DNA of 62,381 bases from Alicyclobacillus tolerans (GTDB lineage: Bacteria > Bacillota > Bacilli > Alicyclobacillales > Alicyclobacillaceae), in the NCBI RefSeq assembly GCF_900142255.1, contig NZ_FRAF01000020.1:1-62381 (forward strand). The letters run 5' to 3'. Within the stretch, counting starts at the first letter, position 1; every line of letters begins with the position of its first letter. The notes under the pieces were generated by a model. It worked only from the letters and a program-made list of their open reading frames with translations, did no database searches and was not told the DNA's origin. The position numbers and the translations under genes are program-made. Positions 8,159 through 16,844 of this stretch are shown here, piece by piece.

Positions 8159-8188
8159 GGCGAAGCTCACGCGAGCTTCGCCTCTTTC
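8159..8188 (+). terminator. Rho-independent terminator
   Basis: GGCGAAGCTC (8159-8168) pairs with GAGCTTCGCC (8173-8182) around a four-base loop and is followed by TCTTTC. It follows the copy 1 membrane-peptide remnant. Confidence 0.65.
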
Positions 8189-8315
8189 ATTGCTACAAGG
8201 GCCACTTGAATCAAAAAAGCCGTTGACACCCTCTTGTTGTCGAGCGATAATGCTCGACGACCTTGGATAGAAATAAATTCTAAAAAAGATATTTATTTCT
8301 TTTTATGAAGGGTGC

Positions 8316-8681
8316 GTGGGTGTCGTGGGACGTGGGGATGCAATAGAAACGAGGCACTGGCGATCCGATCAGCCGATGGTTGTTGTAACTTCTGCAGAGT
8401 CAACACATTCACGGTGGAAGGTGTTGGTGCAACTGGCCATAGCGGGGGTGATAGTCAGTTTGGCAGGGACATCGTTGGCCTTTGGCATCGTGAATTTGTG
8501 GAGCCGCCAATTGCCCTCGCATCCACGAACCGTTACCGTCAAGGTAGAGCCACGGGATACGTTGTGGGGACTTTGCGAACGGTATGATCCCAACCATGTG
8601 ATGGCGGCGTTTTCGTGGATGACGATGCGGTACAAGGATTTGCAGGCGGGCGAGATAGTGAAAGTGCCGGTGGTCCACTGA
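8316..8681 (+). CDS. Membrane-anchored LysM-type protein, YneA-like
   Basis: A 121-aa protein with a short basic N-terminus, one membrane segment (about residues 36-60) and a C-terminal LysM-like domain (VKVEPRDTLWGLCERYDP...GEIVKVPVV). Size and order of parts match YneA-type SOS division inhibitors of Bacilli, but lexA is not adjacent, so the role is inferred. GTG 8316 follows GAAGGG closely; a later GTG is also possible. The LysM core is the strongest evidence. Confidence 0.6.
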   Translation: MGVVGRGDAIETRHWRSDQPMVVVTSAESTHSRWKVLVQLAIAGVIVSLAGTSLAFGIVNLWSRQLPSHPRTVTVKVEPRDTLWGLCERYDPNHVMAAFSWMTMRYKDLQAGEIVKVPVVH

Positions 8682-9061
8682 ACAATTCATTATTTGTACT
8701 AGAAATGTTATGAATGCTGTTTCACAACACGATTTATCCGCTCTTCTTTCTTTGTTTGAAATGGGAGACAAACGAAGAGAGTAATGAAATCACTTTTGAA
8801 CATTATCCCAAAACGTCAAGTTTGAGGCGCGTTGTTTATTGAAGAAACGGATATAAGAACTGAATCAGACTGTCATCAGTCATATGCATAAGGATTAAAT
8901 TGTTGAATTTAATGGTTATTTTGCATCAGGGCAGAAGTATTCAAGAAGATAGTTTGTATAAATTACCATGATAGAGTATGTCACCTTGGGTTTTATGCCT
9001 TCGTCTATACTCTTGAACATCATTCATTGACCACAAGAATTCAAAGGGAGACGAAGCATTT
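8682..9061. other. Intergenic region without a recognisable gene
   Basis: 380 bases with no convincing coding frame. A short segment at about 8918-8950 (reading TTGCATCAGGGCAGAAG) resembles 39095-39130, which suggests a shared repeat remnant. AAAGGGAGACGAAG before 9062 looks like a ribosome site for the following decayed gene. Confidence 0.4.
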
Positions 9062-9539
9062 ATGAAACATAAGGCAGGATTGCTGGGGAATATTACTGTT
9101 GGTGATGTTTCCGCACAGGCGCCTATGCCTGTTGTTACCCGTGTAACGACGTTTGCTGAATATGCACCAACTACTATACAGATGGTTTGCGGATTAACGC
9201 TTACACCAAAGCACGTAGTATCGAACGACCCATGGATTGGAAAACCAACAAGTTGGGTTCCAGTATATTACTTGCAAGTAGAACTAAAATCCGTTTGGTG
9301 TCCAAAGAACATGGAACGGAAATACGCTAGATATTTCTTCTATACGGAATACGCGGATGGAAAATTTTTCTCGAGCACCTCAAACGGGGACACCGCCTAC
9401 GGGTGAAATGCAATTTTCGATTGTTGGAAATCAGGATGACTTTGTTTGGGCACCAAAGCTTGTAGCAAATGATCCCACAACTAAAACACAGACAACATAC
9501 ATTCCTGTTTACTACGCAAATCTTTTTCTCCAACAGTGA
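9062..9539 (+). pseudogene. Secreted surface protein, frameshifted
   Basis: Two related halves are readable: one with SNDPWIGKPTSWVPVYYLQ (frame from 9062) and one with VANDPTTKTQTTYIPVYYA (ending 9539). The frame changes at about 9295, where VQRTWNGNTLDI continues in the second frame. The pattern (W.G..l.i, then T.yiPvyY) resembles stalk-type repeats of cell-wall proteins in spore formers. The signal-peptide part also looks shifted. It is probably no longer functional. Confidence 0.5.
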
Positions 9540-9578
9540 TTACTGATGGGGGTGTCGTGGACTAAAACAACTTAGAGC

Positions 9579-9881
9579 ATGGCAACACAGAACGAACCAT
9601 TAAAGATAACGATTAGCTCTGCATCAACTACAGCAAGAGTTGGGCAATCCGTCACCATTTCAGGGACTGCATTGCTAAAAAATGGTGTAGGTGCTCCTGA
9701 TACTCAGCTAGGTGTCATGGGATTAGACCAACCAGGTGAAACATTAAATGGTAGGGTTGCAGTGACGGACACACATGTACATTTTTCATATACAACTTCG
9801 ATTTCGTCAGCAGGGACCTATACTGTGACTTTCTTGGATTACAACGTTTCGTCTCAACCGATTAAGATTGTAGTAAAGTAA
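9579..9881 (+). CDS. Ig-like surface domain, probably a gene remnant
   Basis: A 100-aa beta-rich domain (VGQSVTISGTAL..., then SSAGTYTVTFLDYN) typical of bacterial Ig-like folds in secreted proteins. It has no signal peptide and no clear ribosome site before ATG 9579. It may therefore be the C-terminal domain of the broken surface protein just upstream rather than a gene of its own. Confidence 0.45.
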   Translation: MATQNEPLKITISSASTTARVGQSVTISGTALLKNGVGAPDTQLGVMGLDQPGETLNGRVAVTDTHVHFSYTTSISSAGTYTVTFLDYNVSSQPIKIVVK

Positions 9882-10122
9882 TTTGGCGCTTGGAGCCACA
9901 TCTTCGTGGTACCTTTTGCACATAAGAGGGCTGATGCCGAAGAAGGATTCTCCCTCATGTTTGCATAAATATCTAAACAGGGATTTACTGGGTTATGTCG
10001 TTAGCGGGCAGGAACACGCAAGAATACTCCATTGTTGTGCATAAACACTCCAAAAAGTGGAGTGTCACTTCATGAGACGTAAGTTCGTCTTATTGGTGTG
10101 AACAATAAGGAGAGATTTTTAA

Positions 10123-10809
10123 ATGAATTACAAACAATGGATAACTGTTGGATTGACATTAAGCTTTGTTGGAATGGTAGCAGGGTGCGCTACTGGAAAC
10201 AGTTCAATTCATGAGACGAATAATTCTGTGTCAACAAATTTAACTGGGCATGCAACAAACAATATTGCTCAACAAACGAATGGCACTACGGTGAACAACA
10301 ATACGAGCAACACCAGTACCTCAAATTCACCAGGTAATAAAGCGATCTCAAATTCTTCTGGTTCTGGGACGACTCCATCTGGAGGTAATGGACCATCCTT
10401 AAATTATCTTGCTTATACGAATAGTCAATTGTCTCAAATTTGACAAACAGCTAAAACTCAAGGTATTAAAACGCCATATGCATTAACCAAAAGTGCAGGA
10501 GACAGTGGCGTATATAAACTTGTTCAAGTATCGGGGAAAAATAACGTCATGAAGCTGGCGTATGAAAATATTACTGTCTATGAAGCAACTTACTTCGATA
10601 ACATCAGCAACGCACTTCAAGCATTGGCAAAAGGAAATAAGATGGATCAAGAAAATAGTTTGACACTCAGTAATGGAAAAAAAGCAGGGTGGTGGAAAAT
10701 CACGTATGGGTCAGGAAATATAGTTTATATCCTGACGGTACAGATGAATAAAACATGGATTGCGTTGATGCCACCAACTTCACAGACTCCTCATAAACAA
10801 CTCATATAG
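10123..10809 (+). pseudogene. Lipoprotein with one in-frame TGA
   Basis: The signal peptide ends in lipobox VAGC, followed by a long Ser/Thr/Asn-rich linker and then TGA at 10441-10443. The same frame stays open for another 122 codons (QTAKTQGIKTPYALTKSAGD..., GWWKITYGSGNIVYILTV) to 10809. The N-terminus and linker resemble the lipoprotein at 15681. The stop could come from CGA by one C-to-T change. A ribosome site (AAGGAGAG) precedes ATG 10123. Only the linker would be made unless the stop is read through. Confidence 0.7.
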
Positions 10810-10864
10810 GCAATTGCGACAACTCTTACACCAGATTCATCAATTTCATAGTGAAAGTGTCAAG

Positions 10865-10897
10865 AACGGGAGGCGATTTTTTTTACCTTCCGTTTTT
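10865..10897 (+). terminator. Rho-independent terminator
   Basis: AACGGGAGG (10865-10873) pairs with CCTTCCGTT (10886-10894), with one mismatch, and is followed by T residues. It ends the lipoprotein gene upstream. Confidence 0.55.
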
Positions 10898-10907
10898 GCG
10901 GATAAGA

Positions 10908-10990
10908 ATGCGAATATACAGTATGTTCGCCCGCTCGTTTTCGTATAATTATTCGCAAACGAGGAACTGAACGAAATGCGGCTATCGGGC
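10908..10990 (+). repeat. Dispersed 83-bp repeat, copy A
   Basis: Shares the order TTCGCC - GCTC - CGTATAATTATT - GAGGAACTGAACGAAAT - CGGCT - GGGC with copies at 14674-14756 and 36282-36364. TATAAT at 10944-10949 could be a -10 box. Copy C directly touches the tail of an IS110 remnant, so this may be an IS-derived end sequence rather than a regulatory element. Copies A and B lie upstream of the sigma-factor gene and of a lipoprotein gene. Confidence 0.7.
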
Positions 10991-11077
10991 AGCTAGAATG
11001 AGGGAGAAAACGAAAGAACATTGAGAGAGGTTAACTGAAGAAGGATTGACTATCAACCAGTTAGAATTGATTGCAAG

Positions 11078-11098
11078 AAGCTCCTTGGGAGCTTTTTC
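11078..11098 (+). terminator. Terminator ahead of the sigma-factor gene
   Basis: A seven-base stem (AAGCTCC with GGAGCTT) with loop TTG is followed by TTTTC. It lies between the promoter-like copy A repeat and the sigma gene, so a ~140-nt untranslated transcript would end here. This could be a leader attenuator or a small RNA. Confidence 0.65.
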
Positions 11099-11217
11099 GT
11101 GTTTCAATGTGGTATTACGCTTCATAAAACATACTGTGATGAATTGCCATGTATTTTTTCAAGACTTGAAAACTATATTGGGTGTTTTCTCGTTTATATA
11201 GATGAAGGGGGATTGAT

Positions 11218-11790
11218 ATGCAACAATCGGACGAAGCACTTGTTGCTGAAATCAAATGTGGTAGTCAGTCCGCCATGGAAGTGCTCATTCGTCGCCACTA
11301 TAAGTTGGTATTTGCGGTTGTTTATCGAAAGACGGGTAATTATCACTTGGCGTGCGATTTGACCCAAGACATTTTCATCAAGGTGGCTGGAGGGATTGGT
11401 CGTTATACTGGAGACGGGAAGTTTAAGAATTGGCTCGTCACCATTGCCTATAACCACTGTACAGACTACTTCAGAAGTCCTCGAAGTCGTCATCAAAATC
11501 AAGAGACGTCTGTTCCAGAGAATCTTCCAGATGAACGAATGAACGTGATTCGCTTATTAGAGAAAGACGATGAGCGACAAAGGGTGAAAGATGCTTTGAT
11601 GGGGTTGCCTGAGTACCAGCGTGATGCCATCGTACTAAGTTATTATCAGGACATGAAAATTAAAGACATTGCCAACGTTATGCAGTGCAGCGATTCAACT
11701 GTAAAATCGAGGCTGCATCAAGGGCTCAAGAAGTTGCGGAAGTTGTTAAACGGGGGTGATGAACATGACACAACACGAAACCACTCGTGA
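11218..11790 (+). CDS. ECF-type RNA polymerase sigma factor
   Basis: A 190-aa sigma-70 factor of the extracytoplasmic-function type. Region 2 covers about residues 25-90 (RRHYKLVFAVVYRKTG..., DLTQDIFIKV, WLVTIAYNHCTDYFR). Region 4 covers about 125-180, with a helix-turn-helix (IKDIANVMQCSDSTVKSRLH). It recruits RNA polymerase to specific promoters and is normally held by a membrane anti-sigma partner. The next gene overlaps its end and the layout sigma/membrane protein/ABC ATPase/permease recalls the B. subtilis sigY operon. The ATG follows AAGGGGG. Confidence 0.93.
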   Translation: MQQSDEALVAEIKCGSQSAMEVLIRRHYKLVFAVVYRKTGNYHLACDLTQDIFIKVAGGIGRYTGDGKFKNWLVTIAYNHCTDYFRSPRSRHQNQETSVPENLPDERMNVIRLLEKDDERQRVKDALMGLPEYQRDAIVLSYYQDMKIKDIANVMQCSDSTVKSRLHQGLKKLRKLLNGGDEHDTTRNHS

Positions 11791-12586
11791 ATGGGAAGAG
11801 TTGTTTAAGGAAAACGGCGACCAGGTGGATGTCAACCAATTAAGTCGTATGCTCGACAAATTCACGGTCGATTTCCCGCCTGAACATGTCATTCAAAACA
11901 CCATCGACCAAGCTGTTTTTCACGTACTACAGCCTCGTGAGGTCACGGCAGTACCACTGTTTAAACGTATATGGGGGATTGTGTCGTTTCAAACAGAATA
12001 TGTTGCCAAGTGGTTTTGGTTGGTCAGTGCATTGATGTTCCTGTCGGGATACCTGATCACAGCCAGTTGTGGATATAACCCATACAAGATCATCATCATC
12101 TTGTCTCCCTTGCCGTTTATTCTTGGCATTCTTGAACTCTTTCGCAGTGTGGACAGTGGTATGTCGCAAATTGAATTGACGTGCAAGACATCGCTTCCAC
12201 AAACACTCATGGCACGACTCACAGTCCTCGGCATCTACAACATCGTCCTCAACACCGCGATGTCTGTTGGATTATCATGGCTGGTTGGAATGGACCTATG
12301 GCGCGTCGTACTTTTCTGGTTTGTCCCGTTCACATGGATTTCTGCTGTAACACTGTATCTCTCGACAAAGTTTCGTGGCAGGGCTTTGGTACCGGTGGTC
12401 GCATTGGTCTGGTCGATATCCGTGGCGCTTGCCTTTTCAAATCCAAGCGTTCTGTCCTTCCTTTTGTCACTGAATGACGTGATGTTTGTCGTGTTGTCTT
12501 TGCTTGGACTAGTACTGTTTGCAAGTCAAATAAAACTGCTTTATGTCCGTTTTAAAGGGGGTCTCTTGGTTGAAATTACAGATTGA
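11765..12586 (+). CDS. Multi-pass membrane protein, likely anti-sigma partner
   Basis: About 273 aa. A soluble N-terminal ~85 residues (EEWEELFKENGD-like, acidic) is followed by six hydrophobic segments between about residues 85 and 265. It overlaps the end of the sigma gene by 26 bases, so translation is probably coupled. ATG 11765 is chosen because GGGGG at 11752-11756 fits it; ATG 11759 is possible. Position and topology suggest it holds the sigma factor at the membrane or regulates the exporter. No zinc anti-sigma motif (HxxxCxxC) is visible, so the role is inferred from context only. Confidence 0.7.
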   Translation: MTQHETTREWEELFKENGDQVDVNQLSRMLDKFTVDFPPEHVIQNTIDQAVFHVLQPREVTAVPLFKRIWGIVSFQTEYVAKWFWLVSALMFLSGYLITASCGYNPYKIIIILSPLPFILGILELFRSVDSGMSQIELTCKTSLPQTLMARLTVLGIYNIVLNTAMSVGLSWLVGMDLWRVVLFWFVPFTWISAVTLYLSTKFRGRALVPVVALVWSISVALAFSNPSVLSFLLSLNDVMFVVLSLLGLVLFASQIKLLYVRFKGGLLVEITD

Positions 12587-13469
12587 GCAAGTTTCAAAAA
12601 CATATAAGGGGGAACAAGCGTTATCGAACTTCACCGTGGAGTTGACCGAAGGCGTTCACGCACTCCTCGGTCCAAACGGAGCAGGCAAAAGTACACTGCT
12701 GAAAATCATCGCAGGAGTACTGAACCCATCTTCAGGGCATGTTTTCGTGGACGGAGAAGATACCATTCGCATGGGAGAACGTTATCGCGAGCTTCTTGGT
12801 TATCTTCCGCAACACTTTGGTCTATATAAGAACTTCACCGCAGAACGCTTTTTACTGTACATTGCGGCACTGAAGGGCCTGGACAAGCGTACGGCTTCAC
12901 AGAAAGTGACTGAGGTGTTACAGGAGGTCAACCTGGAGGATGTGCGGCACACCCAGCTTCGCAAATTCTCAGGTGGCATGAAACAACGTATGGGTATTGC
13001 ACAAGCGCTTTTGAATGACCCAAAAATCCTCATCGTCGACGAACCAACGGCAGGGCTTGATCCGAAGGAACGGATTCGTTTTCGGAACGTCCTTGCATCA
13101 CTTGCGGGAAACCGGATTGTCCTTTTCTCGACCCATATCATTTCCGATGTGGAGTATGTCGCGCAGGATATTCTCTTGGTGAAAGACGGGCACTTGGTAG
13201 GTTATGGCGCACCCGAGTCGTTGCTGTCTCAAATGCAAGGGCACGTTTGGCAGGTGTCTTGTTCACAAAACGAGGTTGCCAAGTACCAAGGGTCATTTCA
13301 GATCGCAAACATGTGTCGCATTAAAGACAGGATAGAACTTCGTATCATTGCTGGTGACAAACCTGTCCCTCACGCGGTGGCTGTGAACCCGACACTAGAG
13401 GACCTGTATTTGTTTCAATTTGGAGAGGAGGCGGTGAGCGATGGAACATCTGTCAATCACGCGATTTGA
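12570..13469 (+). CDS. ABC transporter ATP-binding protein
   Basis: A 299-aa ATPase of the exporter type, working with the next gene's permease. Walker A is GPNGAGKST (about residues 35-43), the signature is FSGGMKQRMG, Walker B is ILIVDEPTAGLDP and the H-loop lies in LFSTHIISD. The C-terminal ~80 residues form the accessory domain usual in ABC-2 drug, bacteriocin or lipid exporters. TTG 12570 is preferred because AAAGGGGG lies at 12554-12561 and the conserved LQIEQVSKTYKG start follows. It overlaps the previous gene. Confidence 0.93.
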   Translation: MKLQIEQVSKTYKGEQALSNFTVELTEGVHALLGPNGAGKSTLLKIIAGVLNPSSGHVFVDGEDTIRMGERYRELLGYLPQHFGLYKNFTAERFLLYIAALKGLDKRTASQKVTEVLQEVNLEDVRHTQLRKFSGGMKQRMGIAQALLNDPKILIVDEPTAGLDPKERIRFRNVLASLAGNRIVLFSTHIISDVEYVAQDILLVKDGHLVGYGAPESLLSQMQGHVWQVSCSQNEVAKYQGSFQIANMCRIKDRIELRIIAGDKPVPHAVAVNPTLEDLYLFQFGEEAVSDGTSVNHAI

Positions 13470-14571
13470 GCTGTATAAATTGTTTTCACGGAAGAGCATT
13501 TGGATACTACTTACAATCATGCTTGTAGGACTATTCTTGCCATTACAACTTCTTATTGCTTCAACAAATCACCCACCAGTGTACCAAGCAACACCGCCAA
13601 CTAAACAGCAGTTACAGCAAGCGAAAACTGACCTGCCGATCGTCCAACAAAAGCTTCAAAACAGTCATGTCGGTAGCTTAGTGTACTGGGATTTATGGCA
13701 TGAATATCAAAGGGACCAAGCCATCGCCTCGTCGTATTCAGGAACAGCGGTTGCCACAAGGATGTATTCGCTCCAGGAATCCATGGCTCACCTTAAAGCA
13801 AGTGGACAGATGGGTTTTGCTTACCGCGCTGACAAACTGGAGTACGACATGCTCAAGAACCTACCATTTATCGGCGGTGGAATGTATAACGGGGGCGGGG
13901 CGATGATGATCGATTTCTTCAAAACTTACGGCTTTATCATCTATGCGGCAATGATCCTCATCGGCTTGGCACCCATTTTTTCGGAGGAGTATGCTAGTGG
14001 GACAGACAATTTTTTGTTGACCGCAAAAAGGGGAAAACGACAACTGGTCTCTGCGAAAGTAAAAGCGGCGCTGCTGTATTCTGTGGTCATTGGATTTATT
14101 ATTGAAGTTTGGAATCTGGGCTTGAATGCACTCCTGTTTGGTACTCAGGGCTTAAATTACCCAATTCAAAGTATTCCATTATACAGGGCACCATTCCACT
14201 TGACTATCCAGCAGTATATCCTTGTTGCTATTGCAATATTTCTGTTTGGTGGGGTGAGTTTTTCTTGCATAGTGCTACTGGTGTCGGCACTCAGCCGTAT
14301 GACACTCATTTCGTTTGTCATTTCGACAGGAATTTTTGTGTTGCCCGCACTGATTTCGAAGGTAGTTCACCAATTCTGGTCGGGAACACTTTTGAATTTC
14401 AGTTATACTGGATTGCTTCAGGTTTCACGACTGTACTATCATTTTCTGGCTTACAATGTACTTGGACATCCTGTACTGTATCCGATCTTAGTCTTCCCGA
14501 TCTTCATCGTAATTTCACTAATTGTCACACGCCTTGTGTACGTGGCGTATGGACGACATCAGGTCGTCTAA
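13441..14571 (+). CDS. ABC-2 type transporter permease
   Basis: A 376-aa membrane subunit. There is one membrane segment near residues 20-40, then a large extracytoplasmic region of about 110 residues, then five to six segments (GFIIYAAMILIGLAPIFSEE, SVVIGFIIEVWNLGLNAL and others). The EYASGTDNFLLTAKRGKRQL element after the second segment is the typical ABC-2 coupling region. It overlaps the ATPase gene by 29 bases, so the pair forms one transporter. The substrate is unknown; sigma-linked exporters often act in envelope stress or toxin export. Confidence 0.88.
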   Translation: MEHLSITRFELYKLFSRKSIWILLTIMLVGLFLPLQLLIASTNHPPVYQATPPTKQQLQQAKTDLPIVQQKLQNSHVGSLVYWDLWHEYQRDQAIASSYSGTAVATRMYSLQESMAHLKASGQMGFAYRADKLEYDMLKNLPFIGGGMYNGGGAMMIDFFKTYGFIIYAAMILIGLAPIFSEEYASGTDNFLLTAKRGKRQLVSAKVKAALLYSVVIGFIIEVWNLGLNALLFGTQGLNYPIQSIPLYRAPFHLTIQQYILVAIAIFLFGGVSFSCIVLLVSALSRMTLISFVISTGIFVLPALISKVVHQFWSGTLLNFSYTGLLQVSRLYYHFLAYNVLGHPVLYPILVFPIFIVISLIVTRLVYVAYGRHQVV

Positions 14572-14595
14572 AGCAAGGTTCGTAACAGGAAGTTC

Positions 14596-14617
14596 GGGCG
14601 TTCAATAATCGCCCTTT
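14596..14617 (+). terminator. Weak terminator after the ABC operon
   Basis: GGGCG (14596-14600) pairs with CGCCC (14610-14614) around nine bases, followed by TTT. It lies 24 bases past the permease stop. Confidence 0.4.
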
Positions 14618-14673
14618 AAGTGTATCCACTCATCTTACGTAGATATGTGGTAGGGAAGCTATTGCAGTAACAG

Positions 14674-14756
14674 GTGTGAATATTTAGGATGTTCGCCAGC
14701 TCATTACCGTATAATTATTTTCAGACGAGGAACTGAACGAAATCCGGCTATAGGGC
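14674..14756 (+). repeat. Dispersed 83-bp repeat, copy B
   Basis: Matches copies A (10908-10990) and C (36282-36364) along its full length, including TATAAT at 14710-14715 and GAGGAACTGAACGAAAT. It sits 60-140 bases before the start of the next lipoprotein gene and could supply its promoter. Confidence 0.7.
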
Positions 14757-14814
14757 TATATGATGCTGTGAAATTTATACAATAAATAGTTGGTTTTTGG
14801 AAGCATAGGATGAA

Positions 14815-15420
14815 TTGAATTACAATCGAAAGTACACGATTGCTGGATTAAGTGTCACTCTATTTATACTTTGTGGATGCGGAAATACGCCAGCTTCAAA
14901 CTCAAATGCTACCAACAAGGTTGCTGGCATTACAGTGAATTCATCGCGGTCACTAGGCAGCGGACTTTCGTCAGATAACGGTAATGATTTGTCCACTTAT
15001 CTAACAATCAATGTTCAAAATACGTAATCCAATCCTTTGTTTAAGACAATCCTGACGTTACCAAATGGAAAAGTCATGAATCCTAACCAATCTGTTCGTT
15101 GGAAAGACATACTCGTCCAGCTCATTGTTACAAATTTGTTCCCGCTTTCTAATAGTGGATACGGAACGGTAATCGGCAATCACTCCACTGTCATCAATCA
15201 CGAATACGTATCAAGTTCGGCTGGCAAGGCGTTACTTGTGTTTAACAAACGGACACAACCAGCGGCCTCACATTCTAATGAGGCAACTTATGAATATTGG
15301 GCAATTGTTAACGGTAGCCAATACACTTATGCCGTCGAGGGTACGGTTGTCGGTATTGCAAACAGTGTGAAGAATGAATTTATACAACTTTTACATCACT
15401 GGAAAGTACCAAAATCCTAG
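14815..15420 (+). pseudogene. Lipoprotein with one in-frame TAA
   Basis: Starts at TTG 14815 after an AGGATGA ribosome site. The signal peptide ends in lipobox ILCGC. TAA at 15025-15027 interrupts the frame, which then stays open for 130 codons (SNPLFKTILTLPNGKVMNP..., VSSSAGKALLVFNKRTQP) to 15420. One C-to-T change of CAA would explain the stop. The mature domain is not recognised. It is the second of three lipoprotein genes here with this kind of defect. Confidence 0.65.
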
Positions 15421-15548
15421 TTGAAAAACATATCACAGATACTGAAGAGCGATATTGGCTTGCTTAATAGCCACCAACTTGTGTCAGGAACAAACATTGC
15501 AAGAATGATGTGTATGAACATGTAGTAGTCTCTTTGCATGTCTTTTTG

Positions 15549-15655
15549 CGCTCTCGGGCCGGAATCTGCAATTAATGTCTTATATTTCTTCTGAGTATAA
15601 AACACATTCAAAAAGTAGATTGTAATCAGATGTGGACTTACTCCGTCTAACATTT
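15549..15655 (-). pseudogene. IS110 transposase C-terminal tail remnant
   Basis: The minus-strand reading VSPHLITIYFLNVFYTQKK matches MSRHLVTIHFLEPFYALKR at the end of the IS110 remnant at 36377-37160, and the DNA matches 36351-36450 (AAAAAGT.GATTGTAA.CAGATG). Only about 100 bases remain. Confidence 0.55.
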
Positions 15656-15680
15656 TGTGACATCACGAGGAGGTACTAAA

Positions 15681-16724
15681 ATGACGAGTTATAGGAAATG
15701 GGCAACAGCGGTTGTGGCATTGACCATCATGGGGGGTGTAGCAGGCTGTGGTACAAGCGGAGGAGCTAGTCCAGGATCGAATGCAACAAACAGCACAAAA
15801 GGTGTAGCACCATCCAATAACACAGTCGCAAACAGAACTGCTGGAGCAAACAACGCAACCACAAATACATCAGCACCGTCCAGTAATACCGCGACAACGA
15901 ATACGACGAAAAGCACCGTCGCTTCGATGGTTTCAGTCACGATTCCTCTCACATATGGACAATCAACCACATCTATGAGTTTCAAGGTTCCATCTGGATG
16001 GGTTAAGCAAAAAGTGGGTCAAGGAGATACCAGCGGATATGCTTGGGTAAATCCACATGACTCAAACCAACAAATTGACCTGATTACATCTGGTAATATC
16101 GGTGCAATTAAAAACTATACAACGGGACAATGGGATGTCACAGGAATATTCGGTCACGGAACGAAAGGTATTAGTTGGATAGGTGTTTCATCCGATAAGT
16201 TGACTGGGAGTTTCATCGATACCACGGGAGTGAATCCCTATGCAAAGAGCGAGCAGACGCCATATACGGGATACGGTAAAGCATTCATTGTACAAAGTCC
16301 GAATCCATTTTCGGTATTTGTCGTAGCTTGGGGGTTGCCGCTCCATGCTGACACAGTTCTACCCACCATTCACCTGCATGAAACAGTTTATGTGTTCTCC
16401 CAGGCGATGCTTGAAGAGATTTATGCTGTGAAATACTTTAGTTCAGTGGGACCCATCATTCCGCCTCAGAATGTGGCAAACGATGTGAACAAATGGGCTC
16501 CTTATGTATCGATGAGCATGATGCCTTATGCACCCGCATCCGAACAAGTCTTAGACAAACAATTAATTCAAAATATCGAAGGTCCAATGACGCTGCTAAA
16601 GAGCTTACCTGGATATACGTTGCATCACGATCAATTGCCATCAGGCAGTCGGACGTACTGGTATCCATCCAATAACAAATTTCCGACATGGGTGGATCCA
16701 AGGCCCCAGCAAATAACTAAATAG
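15681..16724 (+). CDS. Lipoprotein, C-terminus probably cut by a TAG
   Basis: 347 aa from ATG 15681, which follows GAGGAGG. The signal peptide ends in lipobox VAGC, then comes a ~60-residue Asn/Thr/Ser linker, then a globular part (FKVPSGWVKQKVGQGDTSGY...) of unknown function. After TAG 16722-16724 the same frame continues with protein-like sequence (SFTVKSVNGDNKVPWVISKQ...) to TAA at 16815-16817. The gene was therefore probably 30 codons longer and lost its end by a CAG-to-TAG change. It is a relative of the gene at 10123 in its signal and linker. Confidence 0.75.
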   Translation: MTSYRKWATAVVALTIMGGVAGCGTSGGASPGSNATNSTKGVAPSNNTVANRTAGANNATTNTSAPSSNTATTNTTKSTVASMVSVTIPLTYGQSTTSMSFKVPSGWVKQKVGQGDTSGYAWVNPHDSNQQIDLITSGNIGAIKNYTTGQWDVTGIFGHGTKGISWIGVSSDKLTGSFIDTTGVNPYAKSEQTPYTGYGKAFIVQSPNPFSVFVVAWGLPLHADTVLPTIHLHETVYVFSQAMLEEIYAVKYFSSVGPIIPPQNVANDVNKWAPYVSMSMMPYAPASEQVLDKQLIQNIEGPMTLLKSLPGYTLHHDQLPSGSRTYWYPSNNKFPTWVDPRPQQITK

Positions 16725-16844
16725 TCGTTTACCGTGAAAAGCGTGAATGGCGACAACAAAGTACCATGGGTAATCTCAAAACAAGACATCCAATTCTCAA
16801 AAGGAATGGGTCTTTAAGCTGGATTAGTTCTTGAATTATCGGAT

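Noticed and set aside
10944-11098. T-box or known metabolite riboswitch before the sigma-factor gene
   Set aside because: The T-box sequence AGGGTGGNACCGCG is absent and I could not match the conserved bases to any riboswitch class I know.
15417-15653. 78-aa minus-strand frame as an intact gene
   Set aside because: Only its first ~35 residues match an IS110 tail; the rest is unrelated sequence, so it is recorded as a remnant only.
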